A DNA stretch of 8,429 nucleotides from NCBI GenBank assembly GCA_028065135.1, contig JAPTWR010000111.1, positions 1 through 8,429 of the forward strand, written 5' to 3'. Origin of the DNA: Acidithiobacillus sp. (GTDB lineage Bacteria > Pseudomonadota > Gammaproteobacteria > Acidithiobacillales > Acidithiobacillaceae). A program made the translations under genes and the position numbers. The first letter of the stretch is position 1. Each line of letters begins with the position of its first letter. Of this stretch, positions 1 through 5,954 are shown piece after piece. The notes below the pieces were generated by a model. That model saw only the letters and a list, made by a program, of their open reading frames with translations, did not search any database and was not told where the DNA came from.

Positions 1-108
1 GAAATCGAAAATGAAATCGTGCGCTTTGCCGCCGAGAGCCCGGAGCCGCGTCTGGAAGATATCGCCCGTTACGTATACACAGAAAAGGAGGCAGGCAGCC
101 ATGGCTGA
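1..108 (+). CDS. pdhA: Pyruvate dehydrogenase E1 component subunit alpha, C-terminal end (partial)
   Basis: Reading frame 1 is open from the first base and ends with TGA at 106-108. It encodes the last 35 residues of a protein that begins outside the window. The tail (EIENEIVRFAAESPEP, then RLEDIARYVYTEKEAG) has the charged helical pattern and the 'ARFAAESPEP' plus 'Y-V/Y-Y' ending typical of E1-alpha subunits of heterotetrameric pyruvate dehydrogenases. E1-alpha with E1-beta forms the thiamine-diphosphate decarboxylase of the complex. The stop codon overlaps the start of the E1-beta gene by 8 bases (ATGGCTGA at 101-108), so the two subunits are probably translationally coupled, which suits a fixed alpha2beta2 stoichiometry. 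Catalytic motifs lie outside the window, so the call rests on the tail and on the neighbouring E1-beta gene. Confidence 0.8.
   Translation, partial: EIENEIVRFAAESPEPRLEDIARYVYTEKEAGSHG
85..91 (+). promoter_or_regulatory. Ribosome binding site of pdhB
   Basis: AAGGAGG lies 9 nt before the ATG at 101 and is an almost complete Shine-Dalgarno sequence. It decides the start of pdhB. The longer open frame beginning at base 11 has no such signal and overlaps the coding end of pdhA. Confidence 0.85.
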
Positions 109-1081
109 AATGATGTATTGGCAGGGAATCCTGCGCGCCCACGATGAAGAGATGGCGCGGGACCCCCTGGTTTTTGCCATGGGTGAGGATATCGGCGTCG
201 CCGGCGGTACCTACAAGGCGACCAGCGGCCTCTTCGCCAAATACGGCGAGCAGCGGGTAATCGATACACCTATTTCCGAAAACAGCTACACCGGTATCGG
301 GGTGGGTGCCGCCATGATCGGGGCCCGTCCCATCGTCGAAATCATGAGCGTGAATTTCGCCTGGTTGGCGATGGATCAGCTCATGAACAATGCCGCGAAA
401 ATCCATTACATGTCCGGTGGGCGTATCCGTTGTCCCTTCGTGATGCGGGTACCGGGCGGCACTGCGCACCAATTGGGTGCCCAGCACTCGGCGCGTATGG
501 AGAAAGTGTTCATGGGTATTTCCGGCCTGCGGGTGGTGACCCCGGCAACGCCGCGCGACGCCTACGGGTTGCTGAAAAGCGCCGTGCGCTGTGATGATCC
601 GGTAGTGATCATCGAGCACGAGAGTATGTATAACCTCAAGGGCGAGATCCCGGACGAAGAGTTTTTTACGCCGCTGGAAGGCGTCGAAGTGATGCGGCCG
701 GGTAAGGACGTCAGTATTTTTGCCTATAACATCAGCGTTCATTGGGCGTTGGATGCGGCGCAGAAGTTGGCTCAGGACTACGGCATCGACGCCGAAGTGG
801 TGGATTTGCGGGCACTCAAACCCATGGATCGGGCCGGTATCGCGGCCAGCGTACGCAAGACTCATCGCGCCGTCGTTGTCGAAGAAGACGAGGCGCCGGT
901 GGGCGTGGGTTCCGAGGTGATGGCGATCCTCAACGAGGAATGCTTTTTCGATCTCGATGCGGCGCCGGTACGGGTGCATGCGCTGGATGTGCCTATTCCG
1001 TATAATCGCCGCCTGGAAAAGGCGGCCATCCCCAATGCCGGAGAAGTGGTCGCCGCTGTGCGGAAGATGCTGGGCCGGTAA
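101..1081 (+). CDS. pdhB: Pyruvate dehydrogenase E1 component subunit beta
   Basis: This 326-residue protein is the beta half of the cytoplasmic thiamine-diphosphate-dependent E1, which decarboxylates pyruvate and reductively acetylates the lipoyl groups of E2. Visible E1-beta motifs are: GEDIG (28-32); DTPISENSYTGIGVGAA (55-71), where E60 is the likely cofactor-activating Glu; GAQHSA (126-131) with the conserved His-Ser; IIEHESMYNLKGEIP (170-184), typical of pyruvate-type rather than branched-chain E1-beta; DLRALKPMD (235-243); and a C-terminal transketolase domain ending near IPYNRRLEKAAIPN. The length matches the family. The start is set by the AAGGAGG at 85-91 and by the usual N-terminus. 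It overlaps pdhA by 8 nt and is followed after 55 nt by the E2-E3 gene, so it belongs to one pdh operon. Pyruvate as substrate is inferred from motifs; another 2-oxoacid is less likely. Confidence 0.93.
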   Translation: MAEMMYWQGILRAHDEEMARDPLVFAMGEDIGVAGGTYKATSGLFAKYGEQRVIDTPISENSYTGIGVGAAMIGARPIVEIMSVNFAWLAMDQLMNNAAKIHYMSGGRIRCPFVMRVPGGTAHQLGAQHSARMEKVFMGISGLRVVTPATPRDAYGLLKSAVRCDDPVVIIEHESMYNLKGEIPDEEFFTPLEGVEVMRPGKDVSIFAYNISVHWALDAAQKLAQDYGIDAEVVDLRALKPMDRAGIAASVRKTHRAVVVEEDEAPVGVGSEVMAILNEECFFDLDAAPVRVHALDVPIPYNRRLEKAAIPNAGEVVAAVRKMLGR

Positions 1082-1136
1082 GATTCCGGCAATCCGTCCC
1101 CTCCTTAACCTCGGTTTGACTCAACAATGGTGAAAT

Positions 1137-4088
1137 ATGGCTGAACCTTACGTCATCAAAATGCCGCAACTTTCCGACACCATGACGGAAGGTGTCCTTG
1201 TATCCTGGGAGAAGCCTGCGGGCGCGCGGGTAGAGCGTGGCGACGTGGTGGCGACGGTGGAAACGGACAAGGCCATCATGGATGTCGAGGTGTTCCGTTC
1301 CGGTTACCTGGCGGGGCCCCTGGCCGAGGCCAACAGTGTCATTCCGGTGGGCGGGACTCTCGGCTATATCACCGATAGCGCGGTGGAAACGGTGGCAGCG
1401 CCTGTTCCTGCAGCGCCTGCGGTCATGCCGACGGGGCCGGCATCCGCTACGCCACCCGCCCCTGAGGGCTATGCGGTGAAGATGCCGCAGCTCTCCGACA
1501 CCATGACCGAAGGTGTGCTGGTATCCTGGGAAAAGGCACCGGGGGACAGGATACAGCGCGGGGATGTGGTGGCGACGGTGGAAACGGACAAGGCCATCAT
1601 GGACGTGGAAGTGTTCCGTGAGGGATACCTGTCGGGTCCTTTGGTGGCCGTGGATGCGGTGGTGCCCGTAGGAGAGACCATCGCCTGGCTAGTGGAGTCG
1701 CCGGAGCAGATAAGCCACGAAAACGCTGTCCATGACGGAGGGCTGCGCCAGCCCGATGCGACATCGGCGCCGGTAGCGACTCCCTTGCCTGCTGCCGCCA
1801 TGTCTGGCCCAGTACCGGGCGCAGATCCGGCGCCGCGTCCGCGGCAGGGGGCCGCCAGCCCCTTTGCCCGGCAGTTGGCGGGCCAGCGAGGTGTGGATAT
1901 CAACGGGCTGCGCGGTACGGGGCCAGCGGGCGTGATCGTCGCCGCAGATGTTCTCGGCGCTGCTGGTGGCCGTGCAGCCCCGGTCGCGTCGAGCGGTACT
2001 GCCGAGCCCGCGGTGCCCGGTAACGGCCGCGCCATGACGGCCATCGAAAGAGCGATCAGCCAGGCGATGGCCGCTTCCCTGAGTATTCCGGTTTTTCATG
2101 TCACCGTGCAGGTCAGGCCCGAGGCGCTGATCCGCGCCGCCAAGGCACACAAGCTTTCCGTCACGGTGGCGATCGCCAAGGCCGCTTCGCAGGCGTTGCA
2201 CCGACACCCTCTGGTGAATGCCGCTTATCAGCCTGTGGATAAGATTGTCGAACGCAGTCATCATGACATCGGCATTGCCGCGACTACGGAAGACGGTGGT
2301 CTGATTGTGCCTGTCCTGCGCGGTGTCGAAGGCAAGACGCCGGAGCAGTTGCAGACGGAGTGGACCTCATTGCTGGAGAAAGCGCGCAAACGTCGTCTCA
2401 GTCCGCCTGAATATACCAACCCGACCTTTACCATCTCGAACATGGGGATGTACGGCATTGCCCAGTTCGATGCCATCGTCACCCCGGGGACGGCGGCCAT
2501 CATTGCGATCGCCGGGAATGGACCCGAAGGTATGCCCATCACCATCACGGCAGACCACCGGGTGGTCAATGGCGCCGAGGCGGCGCTGTTCCTCAATGAC
2601 CTGAAACAGGCCATTGAGCATCCCGAGAACTGGCTGGGTAGCGGCGGCCCGGTGATTCCCGAAGGGGATTACGACGTGCAAGTGCTGGTCATCGGCGCAG
2701 GCCCCGGCGGCGAAGACTGCGCCCGCGAGCTCGCAGAGAACGGTATCAGGGTGGCCATGGTCAACGATGCGCCCCTGCCGGGCGGCGAATGTCTGTGGCG
2801 GGGCTGCATTCCCTCCAAGGCCTGGCGCGCTGCTGCGGATCGCATCCGCGACCGCGAGCACGACGCGGCGATGGGCATTACCCTGGGCACTCCCAGGCTG
2901 GATTGGGCACAACTGGAACAGCATCGGCGCGGTATTCTCCAGACCCGCGGAGAAATGGCCCTGAAAACCGATCAGGGCGTGAAAATTCAGGTGCTGGAAG
3001 GCTATGCCCGTTTCACCGGTGACCACAGCGTTGAGATCAGCGGCAAGGATGCGCGGACCCTGACCTTCGGAGCCTGTGTCATTGCTACGGGCGCACCCGC
3101 CTTTGTGCCGCCGATTCCCGGCATTCAGGACGCGTTGAAGAGTGGTGCGGCGGTGACTTCCGATACGGTCTGGAACCTGAAACAGCCGCCCGCGCGCCTC
3201 TGCGTCATCGGCGCCGGTGCCATCGGTATGGAAATGGCGCAGATGTTCCACGACTTCGGCGCCGAAGTGCGGGTACTGGAAGCCCTGCCACGGCCGGTGG
3301 CCGAGATGGAAAAGGAAGTCGCCGAACAGTTGATGAAGGCCATCGCCCATAACAGCCTGCGTTTGCAGGTGCTGACCGGAGTCAAGGTGACGGAGGTCGC
3401 GGGGCAACCCGGCCAGTTGGAGGTGCGTTACCAGTCAGGCGACGAGGCGGCGAATTATGCCTGTGATCTGCTGCTGGTGGCGACGGGTAAGCGCCCGGAT
3501 ACCAGTGGGCTGAATCTGGCCGCGGTCGGTGTGGCTTTGGGAGATCGCGCCGTCATCGCCGTCGATGCCTCCGGGCGCACCAATGTGCCCCATATCTATG
3601 CGGTCGGTGATGTCATCGGCGGCTACATGCTGGCCCACACCGCCGGTCAGCAGGGACGGGTGGCGGCCGCCAGTTTGCTTGGCCACAGCGCTCGTTATGA
3701 AGCGGCTAAAGACTGCGGGGTGACCTTCACCCGGCCCCAGTGCGCGTTTGTCGGCCTTTCCCTGGAGCAGGCCAGGGCGGAAGGGATCGACGCGGTCGAG
3801 GTCAAGGTGCCCCTGAGCATCGATGCCAAGGCCATGATGACCGGCGAGACCGACGGACTGATCAAGATCGTCGCCGACAAGATCAGCCACCGTATCGTCG
3901 GTGTGCATTTCCTCGCCGATCATGCCGATACCCTGGTGGGCGAGGCTGTGATGATGGTCAGCGCCGGTTTGACCCTGGAGCAGGTGGCTGGCGCCATTCA
4001 TCCCCATCCGACTCAGACCGAACTCTTCGGCGAAATGGCGCGACGCCTGTTATCCCGCCTGCGGCGCAGTGCCCGGGCGGCGAGCTGA
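1137..4088 (+). CDS. pdhC: Fused dihydrolipoyl acetyltransferase (E2) and dihydrolipoyl dehydrogenase (E3) of the pyruvate dehydrogenase complex
   Basis: This 983-residue fusion would carry the acetyl-transfer and lipoate-reoxidation steps of pyruvate dehydrogenase in one chain. Domains in order: lipoyl domain 1 (about 4-80, lipoyl-lysine K45 in ETDKA); Ala/Pro linker; lipoyl domain 2 (about 111-187, K152); linker; peripheral subunit-binding domain (239-273, SPFARQLAGQRGVDI and GTGPAGVI); E2 catalytic domain (about 295-500) with EDGGLIVPVLR, ISNMGMYGI and DHRVVNG (catalytic His H474; N478 replaces the usual Asp of HxxxDG); a linker of about 15 residues; then E3 (about 512-983). E3 shows the FAD fold VIGAGPGG (518-525), redox cysteines C552 and C557 in CLWRGCIPSK, the NAD fold VIGAGAIGMEMA (690-701) with E715 favouring NAD, the FAD-binding YAVGDV (821-826), and HPHPTQTE (955-962) with H957 and E962 as the acid-base pair. 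No stop or frameshift interrupts it. ATG 1137 is the only good start, since an in-frame TGA lies at 1131-1133; its RBS is modest (GGTGA, 1129-1133). Separate E2 and E3 proteins are usual, so the full fusion is unusual. Confidence 0.93.
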   Translation: MAEPYVIKMPQLSDTMTEGVLVSWEKPAGARVERGDVVATVETDKAIMDVEVFRSGYLAGPLAEANSVIPVGGTLGYITDSAVETVAAPVPAAPAVMPTGPASATPPAPEGYAVKMPQLSDTMTEGVLVSWEKAPGDRIQRGDVVATVETDKAIMDVEVFREGYLSGPLVAVDAVVPVGETIAWLVESPEQISHENAVHDGGLRQPDATSAPVATPLPAAAMSGPVPGADPAPRPRQGAASPFARQLAGQRGVDINGLRGTGPAGVIVAADVLGAAGGRAAPVASSGTAEPAVPGNGRAMTAIERAISQAMAASLSIPVFHVTVQVRPEALIRAAKAHKLSVTVAIAKAASQALHRHPLVNAAYQPVDKIVERSHHDIGIAATTEDGGLIVPVLRGVEGKTPEQLQTEWTSLLEKARKRRLSPPEYTNPTFTISNMGMYGIAQFDAIVTPGTAAIIAIAGNGPEGMPITITADHRVVNGAEAALFLNDLKQAIEHPENWLGSGGPVIPEGDYDVQVLVIGAGPGGEDCARELAENGIRVAMVNDAPLPGGECLWRGCIPSKAWRAAADRIRDREHDAAMGITLGTPRLDWAQLEQHRRGILQTRGEMALKTDQGVKIQVLEGYARFTGDHSVEISGKDARTLTFGACVIATGAPAFVPPIPGIQDALKSGAAVTSDTVWNLKQPPARLCVIGAGAIGMEMAQMFHDFGAEVRVLEALPRPVAEMEKEVAEQLMKAIAHNSLRLQVLTGVKVTEVAGQPGQLEVRYQSGDEAANYACDLLLVATGKRPDTSGLNLAAVGVALGDRAVIAVDASGRTNVPHIYAVGDVIGGYMLAHTAGQQGRVAAASLLGHSARYEAAKDCGVTFTRPQCAFVGLSLEQARAEGIDAVEVKVPLSIDAKAMMTGETDGLIKIVADKISHRIVGVHFLADHADTLVGEAVMMVSAGLTLEQVAGAIHPHPTQTELFGEMARRLLSRLRRSARAAS
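1245..1282 (+). repeat. Direct repeat, copy 1, in the lipoyl domain 1 coding sequence
   Basis: This 38-bp stretch is identical to 1566-1603, 321 bp (107 codons) downstream. It covers the codons around lipoyl-lysine K45. The flanking codons of the two domains are also very similar, for example from 1161 and 1482, so the identical block is the core of a longer imperfect repeat. Confidence 0.9.
1566..1603 (+). repeat. Direct repeat, copy 2, in the lipoyl domain 2 coding sequence
   Basis: Exact 38-bp copy of 1245-1282, covering the codons around lipoyl-lysine K152. Synonymous sites are identical inside the block but differ outside it (for example GAT versus GAC just after the methionine codon). 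This points to a fairly recent domain duplication or to gene conversion between the two copies. Confidence 0.9.
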
Positions 4089-4141
4089 TCGTGCTCGCCA
4101 TTCCAGCACGGAGCGCGTCTCAAGCTGGGTGCTGTCGTGGC

Positions 4142-4171
4142 TTGACGCCTGCGCGCAAAAGCGAGCAAAAT
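4142..4171 (+). promoter_or_regulatory. Candidate sigma70-type promoter of erpA
   Basis: In the 129-nt gap between the E2-E3 gene and erpA there is TTGACG (4142-4147, 5 of 6 to the -35 consensus), then 18 nt, then CAAAAT (4166-4171, 4 of 6 to the -10 consensus). The predicted start would be near 4178, giving a leader of about 40 nt. An ATAC/GTAT inverted repeat (4170-4181) overlaps the -10 end and could be an operator. In E. coli erpA is controlled by the Fe-S regulator IscR, but I see no clear IscR consensus here. This is a prediction from pattern only. Confidence 0.45.
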
Positions 4172-4217
4172 ACTCGGGTATCCACTGGATGAAGCGCTGC
4201 GGCGCATGGAGCGATGA

Positions 4218-4592
4218 ATGATGAGCACAGCAACGGAAACGATGACGGATCTGGATTCCATTCCCCCGGTCATGACCTTGACACAAAATGCAGCGGACAA
4301 AATCGCGTCGCTCATTGAAGAGGAAGGTTCTGACGATCTGAAGCTGCGCGTCTTTGTGACGGGGGGCGGTTGTTCCGGTTTTCAGTATGGCTTCACTTTC
4401 GATGAGAATATGAACGAAGGCGATACGGAAGTGCACCAATTGGGTGTGAGTCTGCTGATTGATCCCATGAGTTATCAGTACCTGGTCGGAGCGGAGATTG
4501 ACTACAGCGAGGGGTTGGAAGGCGCGCAATTCGTCATCAAAAACCCCAACGCCACGACCACCTGCGGTTGCGGATCTTCCTTTTCGGCCTGA
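4218..4592 (+). CDS. erpA: Iron-sulfur cluster insertion protein ErpA (A-type carrier)
   Basis: This 124-residue cytoplasmic protein of the HesB/IscA/ErpA family receives Fe-S clusters from the assembly scaffold and passes them to target enzymes. The three cluster-ligand cysteines are present: C52 in GGGCSGF, and C116 and C118 in the C-terminal [20 protein letters not shown] near the N-terminus, [17 protein letters not shown] and the [14 protein letters not shown] block favour ErpA over IscA or SufA. Two adjacent ATG codons (4218 and 4221) are possible starts. GGAG at 4208-4211 is 6 nt from the first and 9 nt from the second, so the true start may be one residue shorter. A candidate promoter upstream and a strong terminator downstream suggest its own transcript between the pdh and gltA units. 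Likely clients include Fe-S enzymes such as aconitase, but that is inference. Confidence 0.93.
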   Translation: MMSTATETMTDLDSIPPVMTLTQNAADKIASLIEEEGSDDLKLRVFVTGGGCSGFQYGFTFDENMNEGDTEVHQLGVSLLIDPMSYQYLVGAEIDYSEGLEGAQFVIKNPNATTTCGCGSSFSA

Positions 4593-4615
4593 TCGCCGGT
4601 TGGTGGAAGTGCCCC

Positions 4616-4645
4616 AAGGGGAGGCTGACGGCCTCCCTTTTATTT
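4616..4645 (+). terminator. Rho-independent terminator after erpA
   Basis: GGGAGGC (4619-4625) pairs perfectly with GCCTCCC (4631-4637) across a 5-nt loop (TGACG). The stem extends by a G-T and two A-T pairs (4616-4618 with 4638-4640) and is followed by a T-rich tract, TTTTATTTTA (4638-4647). It lies 24 nt after the erpA stop and should separate erpA from the gltA cluster. Confidence 0.9.
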
Positions 4646-4726
4646 TACGGGCAGGTTATGATGATCCGGCGGCTTGTCGTCCGGACGCCTTCGTGCAGGA
4701 CGCTGCCCGTGAGCAGTGCCCAGATT

Positions 4727-4739
4727 GGCGGTGACCGCC
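4727..4739 (+). repeat. 13-bp inverted repeat in the gltA leader region
   Basis: GGCGGT and ACCGCC are perfect inverted copies around one central G. They sit 45 nt before the gltA ATG, in the 139 nt between the erpA terminator and gltA. A second palindrome, CGTCCGGACG, lies at 4678-4687. They could be operator half-sites or a leader hairpin, but palindromes this short are not rare in GC-rich DNA. I could not identify a convincing promoter in this gap. Confidence 0.3.
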
Positions 4740-4772
4740 GAAGGTCCGGGCAGTCAAACACCAGAATGATTA

Positions 4773-4778
4773 AAGGAG
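4773..4778 (+). promoter_or_regulatory. Ribosome binding site of gltA
   Basis: AAGGAG lies 6 nt before the ATG at 4785. It is a strong site and supports the chosen start. Confidence 0.8.
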
Positions 4779-4784
4779 TTCTGT

Positions 4785-5945
4785 ATGGCGGAACCGAACT
4801 TTGCGCCAGGTCTGGAGGGTGTGGCTGCAACCCAGTCCAGCATTTCCAACATCGATGGCGCTGCCGGCCTGCTGAGTTACCGTGGTTTTGCCATTGCGGA
4901 TCTTGCGGCGCACAGCAGTTTCGAGGAGGTGGCGCTCTTGCTGCTGGATGGTGTCCTGCCCGGCGCCGCAGATCTGGAACGGTTCGACCACGGTCTGCGT
5001 GCGCACCGCCAAGTCAAATATAATGTCCGGGAAATCATGAAGTTCATGCCCGTGACCGGACACCCCATGGATATGCTGCACTGTGCCGTGGCCAGTCTGG
5101 GCATGTTCTACCCGCAGCAGGAGCTTTCCGATGCCGAACGCGGAAATACGCTCCATTTGGACGCCATGGCGATGCGGATTATCGCGCGCATGCCCACCAT
5201 TGTCGCAATGTGGGAGCAGATGCGTTTCGGCAATGATCCTATTCCACCTCGCCCGGATCTCAGCCATGCGGCCAACTTTCTCTATATGCTGTCGGGTCGC
5301 GAACCTGATCCGGCCCATACCAAAATCCTCGACTCCTGCCTGATTCTGCATGCCGAGCACACCATCAATGCCAGTACCTTCTCGGTACTGGTGACCGGAT
5401 CCACCCTGACCAATCCTTACCATGTCATCGGGGGGGCGATCGGAACCCTGGCCGGCCCGTTGCATGGTGGTGCCAATCAGAAGGTGGTGGAAATGCTGGA
5501 AGAAATCAGCTCCGTCCAGCAGGTGGGTGCCTATCTCGACAGGAAGATGGCCAACAAGGAGAAAATCTGGGGTTTCGGGCATCGCGTCTATAAAACCCGC
5601 GATCCGCGTGCAGTGATTCTCAAGGGGATGATGGAGGATATGGCCAGTCATGGAAATCTGCGGCATAGCAGCCTCTTTGAAATTGCCATCGAAGTGGAAC
5701 GCCAGGCTACGGAGCGGCTCGGTCCCAAGGGGATTCACGCCAACGTGGATTTCTATTCGGGCGTGCTGTATCACGAGATGGGCATCAAGGCGGACCTTTT
5801 TACGCCTATTTTTGCTATGGCTCGTTCTGCGGGCTGGCTGGCTCACTGGCGGGAGCAACTGGCGGATAACCGGATCTTCCGGCCTACGCAGGTATATACA
5901 GGGGAACAGGATCGACGCTATGTGCCTGTGGCCCAACGTACTTAG
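4785..5945 (+). CDS. gltA: Citrate synthase (type I)
   Basis: This 386-residue enzyme condenses acetyl-CoA with oxaloacetate to citrate, the entry to the oxidative arm of the TCA cycle. The expected active-site residues are present: H227 in GPLHGGANQ, H266 in GFGHRVYKTRDPRA and D322 in ANVDFYSG. Also visible are LHAEHTINAST (188-198) and oxaloacetate-contacting arginines such as R275. Length and layout match the short dimeric type I enzymes of Gram-positives and archaea. It lacks the extra N-terminal domain of the NADH-inhibited type II hexamers of many gammaproteobacteria, so NADH control is unlikely. It is the first gene of a cluster with gshA (9-nt gap) and gshB. 2-Methylcitrate synthases share this fold and size and cannot be strictly excluded from motifs, but no propionate genes are nearby. 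The product would feed 2-oxoglutarate and glutamate synthesis, and so the glutathione genes downstream. Confidence 0.88.
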   Translation: MAEPNFAPGLEGVAATQSSISNIDGAAGLLSYRGFAIADLAAHSSFEEVALLLLDGVLPGAADLERFDHGLRAHRQVKYNVREIMKFMPVTGHPMDMLHCAVASLGMFYPQQELSDAERGNTLHLDAMAMRIIARMPTIVAMWEQMRFGNDPIPPRPDLSHAANFLYMLSGREPDPAHTKILDSCLILHAEHTINASTFSVLVTGSTLTNPYHVIGGAIGTLAGPLHGGANQKVVEMLEEISSVQQVGAYLDRKMANKEKIWGFGHRVYKTRDPRAVILKGMMEDMASHGNLRHSSLFEIAIEVERQATERLGPKGIHANVDFYSGVLYHEMGIKADLFTPIFAMARSAGWLAHWREQLADNRIFRPTQVYTGEQDRRYVPVAQRT

Positions 5946-5954
5946 GAAAGACGC

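Noticed and set aside
11..100. Upstream extension of pdhB to the ATG at base 11 (30 extra residues).
   Set aside because: The segment is the coding end of pdhA in another frame, has no ribosome site, and is not part of known E1-beta N-termini. The strong AAGGAGG at 85-91 points to ATG 101.
2367..3407. Antisense open frame of about 346 codons opposite the E2-E3 junction.
   Set aside because: Shadow of the sense coding frame. The sense protein has continuous, well-placed motifs on both sides.
4091..4109. GTGCT/AGCAC hairpin after the E2-E3 gene as a terminator.
   Set aside because: The stem is only 5 bp with a 9-nt loop and no T tract, so I could not support a terminator for the pdh operon here.
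4646..4784. A small gene or structured RNA in the gap before gltA.
   Set aside because: Open frames here are short, lack ribosome sites and have unremarkable translations. No riboswitch or tRNA-like fold was recognisable by eye.
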